Assembly: GCF_000960995.1 (NCBI RefSeq)
Contig: NZ_CP009434.1
Span: forward strand, 434,001 to 498,000
Direction: 5' to 3'
DNA from: Burkholderia glumae LMG 2196 = ATCC 33617
Lineage (GTDB): Bacteria; Pseudomonadota; Gammaproteobacteria; Burkholderiales; Burkholderiaceae
DNA length: 64,000 nucleotides
Shown in pieces: positions 8,768-17,910 of the stretch. The notes beneath the pieces were generated by a model, which was not told where the DNA came from, ran no database searches, and saw nothing but the letters and a program-made list of their open reading frames with translations. The position numbers and the translations under genes are program-made. How positions within the stretch are numbered: position 1 is the first letter of the stretch; every line of letters starts with the position of its first letter.

Positions 8768-8980
8768 ATGGCGATGTTGACCGATCTCGGCGACGAACTG
8801 CGCACGGCGGGCCGCTATCTCGGGCAGGCCTTCCGGCTGATGGTGGGCGTGCCCGATTACGACACCTACGTCGCGCACATGCGGCAGACGCACCCCGAAC
8901 GCGAGCCGATGAGCTACGAGCAGTTCTTTCGCGAGCGGCAGGCCGCGCGCTACGGCAGCGGCGCGGGGAAATGCTGCTGA
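8768..8980 (+). CDS. YbdD/YjiX family small protein (DUF466)
   Basis: A 70-residue protein with the family core: an amphipathic N-terminal helix (LGQAFRLMVGVPDYDTYVAHM), then HPEREPMSYEQFFRERQAARYG. It ends in Cys-Cys. YbdD and YjiX are encoded next to cstA and yjiY(btsT) in enterobacteria and are thought to assist the transporter; the mechanism is unknown to me. The 8-base spacing to cstA supports co-transcription. Confidence 0.93.
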   Translation: MAMLTDLGDELRTAGRYLGQAFRLMVGVPDYDTYVAHMRQTHPEREPMSYEQFFRERQAARYGSGAGKCC

Positions 8981-9008
8981 GACGAGGCGCGGCGCGCCGC
9001 CGCCGCTG

Positions 9009-9299
9009 ATGCCGGCCGGCGCCATGCCGGCGCTCGGGCGCTTGGCGGCCTACTGGCGCGCCGCCGGCGCGCTGGCCGCGCTCGGCGCAACGCTGCACGC
9101 CGAATTGCCCTGCCTGCGCGCGCTCGGCACGGGCGAGCTACCCGACGTGCGGCAGCTGAACATGTCGGGCGCCGTGCGCCAGCGGCGCCGGCAGCCCGAT
9201 GCGGCGGGCCGGCTTCACCCCCTGGCGTTCGCTTCGATCGACCACGACGGCACGGCACGCCTGAAGGCGGCGCGGCTCGGCGGATCGACGCCGGCCTGA
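9009..9299 (+). CDS. Doubtful hypothetical protein
   Basis: An open frame of 96 codons follows the YbdD-like gene. It has a hydrophobic N-terminal half (ALGRLAAYWRAAGALAALGATLHA) and a basic C-terminal half. I recognise no family and see no good ribosome-binding site. In such GC-rich DNA an open frame of this size can arise by chance, so it is listed only as a possibility. Confidence 0.25.
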   Translation: MPAGAMPALGRLAAYWRAAGALAALGATLHAELPCLRALGTGELPDVRQLNMSGAVRQRRRQPDAAGRLHPLAFASIDHDGTARLKAARLGGSTPA

Positions 9300-9361
9300 A
9301 CGCGCGGATCGGGCCTGTGGCTCCCGGCACGCGGGCGCGGCCCGGCGGCGGTCAAGCCCGA

Positions 9362-9703
9362 TCAGCGTAGCTTCCAGGCATTGCGCGAGGCGGCTTCGAC
9401 GTGGCCTTCCTGCCAGATCTGCGCGAGCCGGCTGCCGTTGCGGTACGGGTTCGGACGCCGCGCGAAATAATCGGACACGCCTTGCCGGTAGGCGCCGTAC
9501 AGCGTCAGCGGCGGTTCGTCGATGCCGATGCCGTAAGCCCGCGCGGGCGCTGCGGCGCGCGATTCGGTGATCAGCATCTCGCCGTCGATTTCGTCGATGG
9601 CGGTGAAATGCAGCATGGGATGCGCGACGCCTGCGATGTCCATGTGGAACTCCACGTGCGTGGTATGGCGGGATTGCAGGGGATCAAGCAAGAACGGTGC
9701 CAA
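9362..9703 (-). CDS. Hypothetical protein (113 residues)
   Basis: A soluble-looking protein without a signal peptide or membrane segment. It contains FHMDIAGVAHPMLHFTAIDE and ends in SRNAWKLR. The start is a TTG at 9703 with GGGAA six bases upstream. The first ATG (residue 21) would remove a well-formed LLDPLQSRHTTHVEF segment. Codon use fits the genome. I do not recognise the family. It lies upstream of the chromate transporter genes on the same strand but is read after them (130-base gap). Confidence 0.6.
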   Translation of the reverse strand: MAPFLLDPLQSRHTTHVEFHMDIAGVAHPMLHFTAIDEIDGEMLITESRAAAPARAYGIGIDEPPLTLYGAYRQGVSDYFARRPNPYRNGSRLAQIWQEGHVEAASRNAWKLR

Positions 9704-9836
9704 ACAAAATTCCCTTTGAAATCAAAGAGAAGCGTGGGCAGGAAGGCAGGCGCGGCCCGAATGTTACGTAACGTGACGCGGGCTGGCGGTGACACGGGCC
9801 CGCGCCGCGCGGGCCGCGGGCCGGGGCGCGTGCCGC

Positions 9837-10373
9837 TCACAGCACGCCGCAGGCCCGCAGCAGCACGAACCAGGCGGCGCCCGCCGCGATCAGCAGCAGC
9901 GCGTTCACGCGCGTCTTCATGACCAGCACCGTCGAGGCCAGCGCGGTCGCGATCGCGATCCAGCCGCCGTCGAGCCCGCGGATCAGCGTATCGACGGCCG
10001 CGAGGATCAGCCCGGCCGCCACCGGCCGCAAGCCTGCCTGCAGCGCACGCTGCCACGGCGCGTCGCGGTGCCGCGAGGTCATGTGCGTGATCGCGATCAT
10101 CAGGAACGCGGTGGGGCCGAACAGCGCGAGCGTGGCTACCAGCGCGCCCGCCACCCCGCCCACCTGGAAGCCCACCAGCGTCGCGAGCAGCGAGCCGGGG
10201 CCGGGCGCGAGCCGCGCGATCGCGAAATCGTTGACGAACTGCGTGTGCGTCATCCAGTGGTGGACGTCCACCACCTGCCGCTGCATGTCGGCGATGATGG
10301 TCTGGCCGCCGCCGACCGTGGCGACCGACAGCGGCGCGAACAGGGCCGCGAGTGCGGCAAGGGTGCGCGACAT
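9837..10373 (-). CDS. Chromate transporter, C-terminal-type half (CHR domain)
   Basis: A 178-residue membrane protein with a single CHR domain. The family motif appears as VATVGGGQTIIADMQRQVV near the N-terminus and LAPGPGSLLATLVGFQVGG in the middle. Many beta-proteobacteria encode short ChrA proteins as adjacent pairs, each with one domain of opposite membrane topology, which together export chromate or another oxyanion. Its partner (10385-10972) ends 11 bases upstream, so the two are an operon. Chromate export is inferred from the family, not shown. Confidence 0.9.
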   Translation of the reverse strand: MSRTLAALAALFAPLSVATVGGGQTIIADMQRQVVDVHHWMTHTQFVNDFAIARLAPGPGSLLATLVGFQVGGVAGALVATLALFGPTAFLMIAITHMTSRHRDAPWQRALQAGLRPVAAGLILAAVDTLIRGLDGGWIAIATALASTVLVMKTRVNALLLIAAGAAWFVLLRACGVL

Positions 10374-10384
10374 GGCGGGCGTGC

Positions 10385-10972
10385 TCAGTGATCGGCGCCG
10401 GCGCGCGCGGGGCGGCGCCCGAGCAGCCAGTATTCGTAGGCGACGTTGAGCACGCCGGCCGTCAGCACGGTCCACAGCACCGGCACCCGGAACACGGCGA
10501 CGGCCGCGAAGGTGCCCGCGAACACGGCATAGGGCACCACGCGGCGCGGCAGGCGGCGCGCCGCGGTGATCGCCATCGACAGCGACAGCCCGATCGCCGC
10601 AGCCGCCGCGCCGGCCAGCGCGAGGTGGGCGAGCGCGAAGCGCGTGATCGACGAGAACAGCACGCCGAGCAGCACGATGGCGACTGCCGGCGGGAAGATG
10701 ATGCCGCAGAAGCCGGCTGTCGCGCCGCGCCAGCCGAGCAGCCGGTAGCCGATCCAGATCGCGAGGTTCTTCACGTTCACGCCGGGCAGCGCCTGCGACA
10801 GCGCGAGGCCGTCGAGGAATTCGGCCTCGGACAGCCAGCGGCGCTGGTGAACGAACTCGCGCAGGAACCAGCCGCTCAGGCCGCCGCCGAAGCTGCTCAG
10901 GCCGATGCGGGCGAAGATCAGGAACAGGCCGAGCACGGTCGGCCGCTGCGGGGCGGGGCAGGTCCGGGTCAT
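10385..10972 (-). CDS. Chromate transporter, N-terminal-type half (CHR domain)
   Basis: A 195-residue CHR-domain protein. It has the SSFGGGLSGWFLREFV motif near residue 25 and ALSQALPGVNVKNLAIWIGYRLLGW near residue 55, the two signature stretches of ChrA, followed by several hydrophobic helices. It is the first gene of a two-gene unit with 9837-10373. I use the ATG at 10972 (MTRTCPAP); the upstream in-frame sequence lacks family similarity. Role inferred: oxyanion efflux across the inner membrane as a heterodimer with its partner. Confidence 0.9.
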   Translation of the reverse strand: MTRTCPAPQRPTVLGLFLIFARIGLSSFGGGLSGWFLREFVHQRRWLSEAEFLDGLALSQALPGVNVKNLAIWIGYRLLGWRGATAGFCGIIFPPAVAIVLLGVLFSSITRFALAHLALAGAAAAAIGLSLSMAITAARRLPRRVVPYAVFAGTFAAVAVFRVPVLWTVLTAGVLNVAYEYWLLGRRPARAGADH

Positions 10973-11353
10973 CGGGGTCCGTGGGTGCGAAGGCGCGCGG
11001 GCGCGTCGGCCGACGATAGCACCGTGGCCGGCGCAGCGGCAATCGGCGGCCCGCGGCCGCGCGTCAGCGCGCGTTACGACGCGGCGCCTTGCGCCAGGAT
11101 GCCATGGCCGTCGCCGGCCCTTTTCACGGCGAGCTTGCCGTTCCCGGCGGTGAGACTGCCGCCGTGCGCACGGTGCGCGCTCGCGCGGCGGCCGGTCGAG
11201 GCGTGCGCCGTTCCCCGCAAGCCTCGTTCGCGGCGGGAACCGGGCGGCGGGCGGCGCCGCGCAGAAAGCACGAGGGCGCTGCGGACCGTGGGCCCGGAGC
11301 GCCCCTGTCACTTGCCGCGCAGGCGGTGAAGGCGGGCGACGCGCGCCCGCCGG

Positions 11354-12514
11354 TCAGACCGCGCTGGCGGTCTTCGCCGGCTTCTGCAGCTTGCCCTTGC
11401 CGGCCACCTTGATCTCTTCGAGCTTGATCTCGACGTGGCGCGAGAACACGTATTCGGCCGGACGCTGCTTGTCGATCGGGATGTCCGGGGCGAACGCGCC
11501 TTCCGTCTTGATGCCCTTGCGGCTCACGCGCAGCGCCTTGAGCGGATGCGAGATGGTGTCCATCACGGCGGTGGCCTCGAAGCCGCAGTGGACCATGCAG
11601 TCCGCGCACTTCTCGTAGTTGCCCACGCCGTAGTTGTCCCACTCGGTGGTTTCCATCAGCTCCTTGAAGGTCTTCACGTAACCCTCGCCGACCAGATAGC
11701 ACGGCTTCTGCCAGCCGAACACGGTGCGTGCCGGGTTGCCCCACGGCGTGCATTTGTAGCTCTGGTTGCCGGCCAGGAAGTCGAGGAACAGCGACGACTG
11801 GCTGAACGACCAGCGCTTGCCGCCTTCGCCGCGCTTGAGGATCTCGCGGAACAGGTTCTTGGTCTTGTCGCGGTTCAGGAAGTGCTGCTGGTCCGGCGCG
11901 CGCTCGTAGGCATAGCCCGGCGAGACGGTGATGCCGTCCACGCCGATCGGCTTGAGCGTGTCGAAGAACTTCGCCACGCGCTCGGGGATCGCGTCGTTGA
12001 ACAGCGTGCAGTTGATGTTGACGCGGAAGCCGCGACGCTTCGCTTCCTTGATGGCGGCAACCGCCTTCTCGTAGACGCCTTCCTGCGAGACCGAGTGATC
12101 GTGCATCTGCTGGTCGCCGTCGAGGTGCACCGACCAGACGAAGTACGGGCTCGGCTGGTAGTCGTCCATCTTCTTTTCCATCAGCAGCGCGTTCGTGCAG
12201 AGATACACGAATTTCTTGCGCTTCATGATGCCCTTGACGATTTCCGGCATGTCACGGTGCAGCAGCGGCTCGCCGCCGGCGATCGACACCACCGGCGCGC
12301 CGCACTCGTCGACGGCCTGCAGGCATTCCTCGACCGACAGGCGCTGGTTCAGGATCGGGTCCGGATAATCGATCTTCCCGCAGCCGTTGCAGGCGAGATT
12401 GCAACGGAACAGCGGCTCGAGCATCAGCGCGAGCGGGTAGCGTTTATTGCCGGACAGGTGGTTGCGCATGATGTATGCGCCCACACGGACTTGCTGGAGC
12501 AGCGGAATAGACAA
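11354..12514 (-). CDS. hpnH: Hopanoid biosynthesis radical SAM protein HpnH
   Basis: A 386-residue radical SAM enzyme. The cluster-binding motif is Cys38-x3-Cys42-x2-Cys45 (FRCNLACNGCG), followed by the SAM-binding GGEP motif (SIAGGEPLL). HpnH adds an adenosyl group to diploptene, the first step toward C35 extended hopanoids. A Cys-rich C-terminal region (CADCMVHCGFEA) is typical. The gene follows ispH by 12 bases on the same strand, linking isoprenoid precursor supply to hopanoid side-chain synthesis. An AGGAGG-type box precedes the start. Confidence 0.96.
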   Translation of the reverse strand: MSIPLLQQVRVGAYIMRNHLSGNKRYPLALMLEPLFRCNLACNGCGKIDYPDPILNQRLSVEECLQAVDECGAPVVSIAGGEPLLHRDMPEIVKGIMKRKKFVYLCTNALLMEKKMDDYQPSPYFVWSVHLDGDQQMHDHSVSQEGVYEKAVAAIKEAKRRGFRVNINCTLFNDAIPERVAKFFDTLKPIGVDGITVSPGYAYERAPDQQHFLNRDKTKNLFREILKRGEGGKRWSFSQSSLFLDFLAGNQSYKCTPWGNPARTVFGWQKPCYLVGEGYVKTFKELMETTEWDNYGVGNYEKCADCMVHCGFEATAVMDTISHPLKALRVSRKGIKTEGAFAPDIPIDKQRPAEYVFSRHVEIKLEEIKVAGKGKLQKPAKTASAV

Positions 12515-12526
12515 GAGATGTCCTCC

Positions 12527-13468
12527 TTAAACTTCGCGGGCGACAGCTTGCATGAGCTTCGCCGGCAACTTGAATTCGACTTTTTCCTCGCGGCCCGCCA
12601 TCGTGACGACCTCCACGGGGCCCAGGGCGCGCAGCGCGCCGATCACGTCCTCGACCATTTCCTCGGGCGCGGACGCGCCCGCGGTCAGGCCGACCGTGTG
12701 CGCGCCGTTGAACCATTCGGCGCGGATCTCGGAGCCGTCGGCGACGAGATAGCTCGGCACGCCGCTTTCGGTGCCGATCTCGCGCAGGCGGTTCGAGTTG
12801 GAACTGTTGGTCGCGCCCACCACGACCAGCACGTCCACCTGGCCGCTCAGCTCGCGCACGGCGGCCTGGCGGTTCTGGGTGGCGTAGCAGATATCGCGCG
12901 TGTCGGGGCCGACGATGTCGGTGAAGCGGCGCGTCAGCGCCTCGATGATGCCGCGCGTATCGTCCACCGACAACGTGGTTTGCGTGACGTAGGCGATCGG
13001 CGTCTGCGCCGGAAGTTCCAGCGTCTCGACCTCGGCCTCGCTCTGCACCAGGATCACTTCGCCGGGAATTTGCCCGATCGTGCCTTCCACCTCCGGATGG
13101 CCGGCATGGCCGATCAGGATCAGGCGGCGCCCGGCCGACACGTACTGCCGCCCCTGCACGTGCACCTTCGTGACGAGCGGGCAGGTGGCGTCGAGCACGT
13201 CCAGGCCGCGGGCCTGCGCGTCCTGCTCGACGGCCTGGGCCACGCCGTGCGCGCTGAAGATCGCCACGGCGCCGTGCGGCACCTCGTGCAGCTCCTCGAC
13301 GAATTTCGCTCCCTTGTTCCGCAGATTGTCTACCACGTGGCGATTGTGGACGATTTCGTGCCGGACGTAGACGGGCGCGCCATGCTGCTGCAGCGCCCGA
13401 TCGACGATCTCGATGGCACGGACCACGCCCGCACAGAAGCCACGGGGTTGGGCAAGAATGACTCGCAT
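12527..13468 (-). CDS. ispH: 4-hydroxy-3-methylbut-2-enyl diphosphate reductase IspH
   Basis: A 313-residue iron-sulfur enzyme catalysing the last step of the MEP pathway, HMBPP to IPP and DMAPP. The three cluster cysteines are in GFCAGV (Cys12), DATCPLVTKVH and DICYATQNRQ. The substrate-binding motifs EIVHNRHVV and GHAGHPEVEG are present, as are the TQTTLS and ATNSSNSNRL stretches. Length is normal for the family. It heads a two-gene unit with hpnH. Many Burkholderia carry two ispH copies; the other cannot be seen here. Confidence 0.97.
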   Translation of the reverse strand: MRVILAQPRGFCAGVVRAIEIVDRALQQHGAPVYVRHEIVHNRHVVDNLRNKGAKFVEELHEVPHGAVAIFSAHGVAQAVEQDAQARGLDVLDATCPLVTKVHVQGRQYVSAGRRLILIGHAGHPEVEGTIGQIPGEVILVQSEAEVETLELPAQTPIAYVTQTTLSVDDTRGIIEALTRRFTDIVGPDTRDICYATQNRQAAVRELSGQVDVLVVVGATNSSNSNRLREIGTESGVPSYLVADGSEIRAEWFNGAHTVGLTAGASAPEEMVEDVIGALRALGPVEVVTMAGREEKVEFKLPAKLMQAVAREV

Positions 13469-13823
13469 ACAGGGCGAACTCCGACGACAACGCGGGGTTC
13501 GAGAGAGCCGGCCGGCTCGATCGCCCCAACTTGATGTTTATCAATGCCGGATCGGAACTTGCCGGCATCCAAAATTAATCGCGCATTTTAACGCTATCGG
13601 CTTGTTCGTGCTTTTCCCACCGCCAATCCGTGGCGGCATCCGCGCTGGCCTGCGCCGCGACTGCTGCCGCGGAACCCGGCTACACTACGCGGTTTTGAAC
13701 GCGTCCGGCGGCCGATCGGGCTTGCGCCGGCTCACAGGCGGACTGCATGGAAGTCGAATCGATTGGTTTGTCCCCGAATCTCACGGCCGAACAGGCGGCC
13801 GGCGTCGTCACGAGGGAGCGCGC
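13469..13823. other. Divergent promoter region of ispH and hpnB
   Basis: About 355 bases without a supported gene between ispH (minus) and hpnB (plus). An AT-rich stretch at 13565-13615 is the likely promoter area. I see no clear operator. Confidence 0.4.
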
Positions 13824-15011
13824 ATGACGCTTGCAATCGTGTTCGGCCTGTCGTGCCTGTCCCTGATTATCTGGTGCGTGCTGCTGTTCGCGCGCGGCGG
13901 CTTCTGGCGCGCGCGCCCGGCCGCCCCGCTGCCGGACGAGGCGCGCGGCGCGGCCGCGGCCGACGGCTGGCCGGCGGTGGTGGTGGTGGTGCCGGCGCGC
14001 AACGAGGCGGACGTGATCGGCGCGGCCGTCACGTCGCTGCTGCGGCAGGACTATCGCGGCGCGCTGCACGTGATCGTGGTGGACGATCACAGCACCGACG
14101 GCACGGCCGATGCCGCGCGCGCGGCGGCGCTGGCCGCCCGGCATGCCGAACGGCTCACGGTGCTCGCCGCGCAGCCGCTGCCGCCCGGCTGGTCGGGCAA
14201 GGTCTGGGCGCAGTCGCAGGGCATCGCCGCGGTACGCACGCGCGCGCTGCCGGCCGACTACCTGCTGCTGACCGACGCCGACATTGGCCATCCGGCCGAC
14301 GCGGTGACCCAGCTCGTCACGCGCGCCCAGGCCGAAGGCCGCGATCTGGTGTCGCTGATGGTGCGGCTGCGCTGCGATTCGTTCTGGGAGAAGGCGCTGA
14401 TTCCGGCTTTCGTGTTCTTCTTCGCCAAGCTCTACCCGTTCTCGTGGATCAACGACACGCGCAGCAAGACGGCCGGCGCGGCCGGCGGCTGCATGCTGGT
14501 GCGGCGCGCGGCGCTGGAGGAGGCGGGCGGGATCGAGTCGATCCGCGGCGCGCTGATCGACGATTGCAGCCTGGCCGCCAGGATCAAGTTCCGCGGCGGC
14601 CGGCATCACCCGATCCGGCTCGATCTCGCCGAGCGCAGCGTGTCGCTGCGCCCGTATGACAGCTGGCGCGACATCTGGAACATGATCGCGCGCACCGCGT
14701 TCACGCAGCTGCGCTATTCGCCGCTGCTGCTGGCCGGCACGCTGCTCGGCATGTCGATCGTCTATCTGCTGCCGCCGCTGGCCGCGCTGGCCTATGGCGC
14801 GCGCGCGTGGCCGGCCTGGCTCGCGTGGGCGGCGATGAGCGCGTCCTACGCGCCGATGCTGGCCTACTACCGGCGCTCGCTGCTGTGGGCGCCCGCGCTG
14901 CCGCTCGTCGCGCTGTTCTACAACGGCGCGACGTTCGCGTCCGCGTGGCGCTACTGGCGCGGCAAGGGCGGACAATGGAAGGCGCGCGTGCAGGCGCCGG
15001 TGGAGCGCTGA
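13824..15011 (+). CDS. hpnB: Hopanoid-associated glycosyltransferase HpnB
   Basis: A 395-residue GT2-family glycosyltransferase. An N-terminal membrane helix (residues 3-23) is followed by a GT-A domain with VVVVPARNEADVIG, the DDHSTDGT motif and the metal-binding LTDADIGHP (DxD-like). Two or three C-terminal membrane helices complete the HpnB layout. HpnB-type proteins are found in hopanoid clusters, where a sugar or amino sugar is attached to the bacteriohopanetetrol side chain; the exact sugar is not known to me. I chose the ATG at 13824 with GGGAG close upstream. It is divergent from ispH-hpnH. Confidence 0.9.
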   Translation: MTLAIVFGLSCLSLIIWCVLLFARGGFWRARPAAPLPDEARGAAAADGWPAVVVVVPARNEADVIGAAVTSLLRQDYRGALHVIVVDDHSTDGTADAARAAALAARHAERLTVLAAQPLPPGWSGKVWAQSQGIAAVRTRALPADYLLLTDADIGHPADAVTQLVTRAQAEGRDLVSLMVRLRCDSFWEKALIPAFVFFFAKLYPFSWINDTRSKTAGAAGGCMLVRRAALEEAGGIESIRGALIDDCSLAARIKFRGGRHHPIRLDLAERSVSLRPYDSWRDIWNMIARTAFTQLRYSPLLLAGTLLGMSIVYLLPPLAALAYGARAWPAWLAWAAMSASYAPMLAYYRRSLLWAPALPLVALFYNGATFASAWRYWRGKGGQWKARVQAPVER

Positions 15012-15047
15012 ACGCGGGCGCGCGCCGCTGCGCCTGGCCGAATGAAA

Positions 15048-15086
15048 AAACGGCACACGGTTGCGCACCGTGTGCCGTTTCTGTTT
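15048..15086 (+). terminator. Rho-independent terminator after hpnB
   Basis: Perfect 14-bp stem AAACGGCACACGGT (15048-15061) / ACCGTGTGCCGTTT (15067-15080), loop TGCGC, then CTGTTTT. The A-rich left flank makes it usable for the convergent gene on the minus strand too. Confidence 0.9.
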
Positions 15087-15123
15087 TGGCGCGCTGCCGC
15101 TCGCGCTTGGGCGTTCGCGCAGG

Positions 15124-16467
15124 CTATTGCGTGAGCAGCATGTACATCTGGATCACGGTGTCGGGCGAGAACGTGAACGGCACCCAGCCGTAACCGGTGT
15201 GACGCGCCACCAGCAGGCGGTCGCCGTTCGACTGCTTCTGCACCGCCATCATCGGATTGCGGGTCGAGACGAAGCGCCAGCCGGACGGCAGGCCGTGCGG
15301 CTGCTCGAGCGTCATCGAGGCGCGCGCGTGAGCGAGTTCCTCGATCAGCTGGCTCAGCTGCTGCGGCGACAGCGGAATCTCGCGCTCGCCGATCGCCAGC
15401 GTCAGCGTATCCTGCGAGGGGCGGGAGACGAGCAGCCGGGGTGCCGCGCCCGTGTCGGACTTCGTGTCGGGCTTCGTTTCGGGCGGCGCCTCGGGCTTCG
15501 TTTCGGGCTTCGTCTCGCGCTGCACGCCGGATGCGGCCTCGGCGGCGGACCGTTCGAGCGCGGCTTCCTTCTCGATGGCCTCGCGCAGCGCTTGTTCGGC
15601 GGCCGCCTTGTCGGAGGCGGCGCGCTCGGCGAGCAGTTCGGCCGCGGCCTTGTCGTCGGCGGCAAGCGATGCCGCCGTCTGGGCGGCCGAGCGTTCGGCT
15701 TCGAGCTGCTCGGCGGCCTCGGCCAGCGCGGCGCGCTCGGCACGGATCTGGGCGGCCAGCGAATCGGCCGCCTCGCGGTCGCGGGCGGCGCGCTCGGCGG
15801 CTTCGATGGCGGCCTCGCGCGCGGCGTTCGCCTCGCGGCGCGCGGTGTCGGCCGCCTCGAGATCGGCGGCGGCCTGTCGGGCCGCGGCGTCGGCCGCCGC
15901 GCGCTCGGCTGCGGCTTGCTGGGTTGCGGCTTCGGCGGCTTGGCGCTCGGCGGCGGCTTGCTGGGTTGCGGCCTCGGCGGCTTGGCGCTCGGCTGCGGCT
16001 TGCTGGGTTGCGGCCTCGGCGGCTTGGCGCTCGGCGGCGGCTTGCTGGATCGCAGCTTCGGCGGCTTCGCGTTCCGCCGCGGCCTGTGCCGCCGCGGCTT
16101 GCGCGGCTTGGCGCTCGGCCGTGGTGCCGGCCGCGAGTGCCTCGGCGGCGGTCTTGTCGGTCAGGGCCTGGGCGGCGGCCGATTCGGCCGCGGCCTGCAC
16201 CGTGCGCATCTGCTCGTGAAGGGTTTCGGTAGCCGCGCGATCGGCGGCGGCCTGGGCAGCGGCCTGTTCTATGGCGGCGCGTTCTGCGGAAATCTGTTCG
16301 GCGGCCGCGCGTGCGGCGTTCGCCTCGTCGGTGGCGGCCTGGGCGGCGGCCTGCTCGGCGGCGGCTTTGTCGATCGCGGCCTTCGCGGCTCCCGCTACCG
16401 TGCGCGCGGTATGGATGAGCTGATCGATGCCCGTGCCGAGTGCGTCGATCTGATCGTTCAGGTTCAT
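15124..16467 (-). CDS. Alanine-rich coiled-coil protein with internal repeats
   Basis: A 447-residue protein. Residues ~20-300 are an almost uninterrupted helix of Ala, Glu, Gln and Arg with heptad-like spacing, including four copies of a 14-residue unit (QQAAAERQAAEAAT). A charged linker with PETKPE repeats follows, then a compact C-terminal domain of about 110 residues (IPLSPQQLSQLIEEL ... GYGWVPFTFSPDT). No signal peptide or membrane helix is seen. GAAGG lies upstream of the start. The function is unknown; a scaffold or filament role is a guess. It lies between hpnB and hpnA but nothing ties it to hopanoids. Confidence 0.75.
   Translation of the reverse strand: MNLNDQIDALGTGIDQLIHTARTVAGAAKAAIDKAAAEQAAAQAATDEANAARAAAEQISAERAAIEQAAAQAAADRAATETLHEQMRTVQAAAESAAAQALTDKTAAEALAAGTTAERQAAQAAAAQAAAEREAAEAAIQQAAAERQAAEAATQQAAAERQAAEAATQQAAAERQAAEAATQQAAAERAAADAAARQAAADLEAADTARREANAAREAAIEAAERAARDREAADSLAAQIRAERAALAEAAEQLEAERSAAQTAASLAADDKAAAELLAERAASDKAAAEQALREAIEKEAALERSAAEAASGVQRETKPETKPEAPPETKPDTKSDTGAAPRLLVSRPSQDTLTLAIGEREIPLSPQQLSQLIEELAHARASMTLEQPHGLPSGWRFVSTRNPMMAVQKQSNGDRLLVARHTGYGWVPFTFSPDTVIQMYMLLTQ
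15902..16069 (-). repeat. 42-bp coding repeat, four units
   Basis: Four in-frame 42-base units start at 15902, 15944, 15986 and 16028, each encoding 14 residues of the coiled coil. Units differ by a few bases, the last being the most diverged. Copy number could vary between strains by slippage. Confidence 0.85.
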
Positions 16468-16749
16468 GCGTGCCTTCTCTACGTAAGACCCGCGATTCTA
16501 CCCGTTGCGCCGTTCGCGGTTCGGGTCCCGCGTGTAACAAAGTGCTGGCCGGGCGCAGGAATCGGCGCCCGCGCGTTACCCGATCGCAGGCGGGCCGCGT
16601 GCTGCCTCGGTGCCATGGCGGCAAGCCGGTGCCGGAATTCATGCCCCGCGCAGCGCCGCCGCGCGCGGACCCGGTCGCCCGAAGCGGGCGCTCGCATCCG
16701 TGGGCCGTGCAGCGGCTCGGGCGGGGCCGCCCCGCGCCCGCCGCCGCGT

Positions 16750-17760
16750 TCAGCGCGTCAGATAGCCGGCCTCGCGGAACCAGTCGAGCGCATCGCGCAG
16801 GCCGTCGCGGTAGGGCCGCGCGCGGTAGCCGAGCTCGCGCTCGGCCTTCGCCGACGTGAAGTACATCTTGTTCTTCGACATCTTCAGCCCGTCGACGGTC
16901 ACGAACGGCTCGCGCTTCGTGAACTTCGCCACCGCCTCGGCCGCGACCGCGAGCGGGTAGAGCGGCCAGCGCGGCAGCGCGACGGTGGGCGGTTTGCGGC
17001 CGACCATCGCGGCGATGTCGGCCAGCATCTGCTGCAGCGGCAGGTTCTCGCCGCCGAGGATGTAGCGCTCGCCGATGCGGCCTTTCTCGAGCGCGAGGAA
17101 ATGGCCGTGCGCGACGTCGTCGACGTGGACCAGGTTCAGGCCCGTATCGACGAACGCCGGAATCTTGCCGGTGGCGGCCTCGACGATGATGCGTCCGGTG
17201 GGCGTCGGCTTCACGTCGCGCGGGCCGATCGGCGTGGACGGGTTGACGATCACGGCGGGCAGGCCGTCCTCGGCGATCATGCGCTCCACCGCGCGCTCGG
17301 CCAGCACCTTGCTGCGCTTGTAGACGCCGATCGCCTGCTCGGCCGCGAGCGGCGAGGTCTCGTCGGTGGAGTTGCCGGAATTCGTCACCTTCAGCGTGGC
17401 GACGCTGCTGGTGTAGACGATGCGCTCGACGCCCTCGGCGAGCGCCGCGCGCATCGTGGCCACGGCGCCTTCCAGGTTGGCGCGCTCGATTTCGTGCGGA
17501 TCGGGTGCCCAGAGCCGGTAGTCGGCGGCCACGTGCAGCAGATGGCGCACCCCGCGCAGTGCCTGGCGCATCGACGCCTCGTCGCGCATGTCGCCCGTGA
17601 CGACCTCGGCGTCGAGGCCGGCGAGGTTGGTGCGCGGGCTCGTGGCGCGCACCAGCACGCGCAGCGCATAACCGTGCGCCTGCGCGATGCGTGCCACGGC
17701 GGAGCCGACGAAGCCGGACGCGCCGGTGACGAGTACGAGATCGCGTTGTGTGTCTGTCAT
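16750..17760 (-). CDS. hpnA: Hopanoid-associated sugar epimerase HpnA
   Basis: A 336-residue extended short-chain dehydrogenase. The NAD-binding GASGFVG motif is near residue 14, and the catalytic Tyr-x3-Lys is in VYKRSK. Downstream stretches (NPSTPIGPRDVKPTPTGRI and GLNLVHVDDVAHGH) are typical of HpnA/dihydroflavonol reductase-like proteins. HpnA is encoded in hopanoid clusters and is proposed to act on the sugar of the hopanoid side chain; its substrate is not firmly known. Start at 17760. It is divergent from the acylphosphatase gene. Confidence 0.92.
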   Translation of the reverse strand: MTDTQRDLVLVTGASGFVGSAVARIAQAHGYALRVLVRATSPRTNLAGLDAEVVTGDMRDEASMRQALRGVRHLLHVAADYRLWAPDPHEIERANLEGAVATMRAALAEGVERIVYTSSVATLKVTNSGNSTDETSPLAAEQAIGVYKRSKVLAERAVERMIAEDGLPAVIVNPSTPIGPRDVKPTPTGRIIVEAATGKIPAFVDTGLNLVHVDDVAHGHFLALEKGRIGERYILGGENLPLQQMLADIAAMVGRKPPTVALPRWPLYPLAVAAEAVAKFTKREPFVTVDGLKMSKNKMYFTSAKAERELGYRARPYRDGLRDALDWFREAGYLTR

Positions 17761-17910
17761 GCCGTTCCTCGGGGCCGCGCGCGGCTCGGGCGCGCGGCGG
17801 TTGTGCGTGATGCGCGATTGTACGTGCAGCCGGCCGCGGCCGCGGCGCCCGCGCGCGCTGCGCCGCGCGGCGGGCGGGCCGACTACAATGCGGGGCTCTG
17901 AGGCTTCCGG

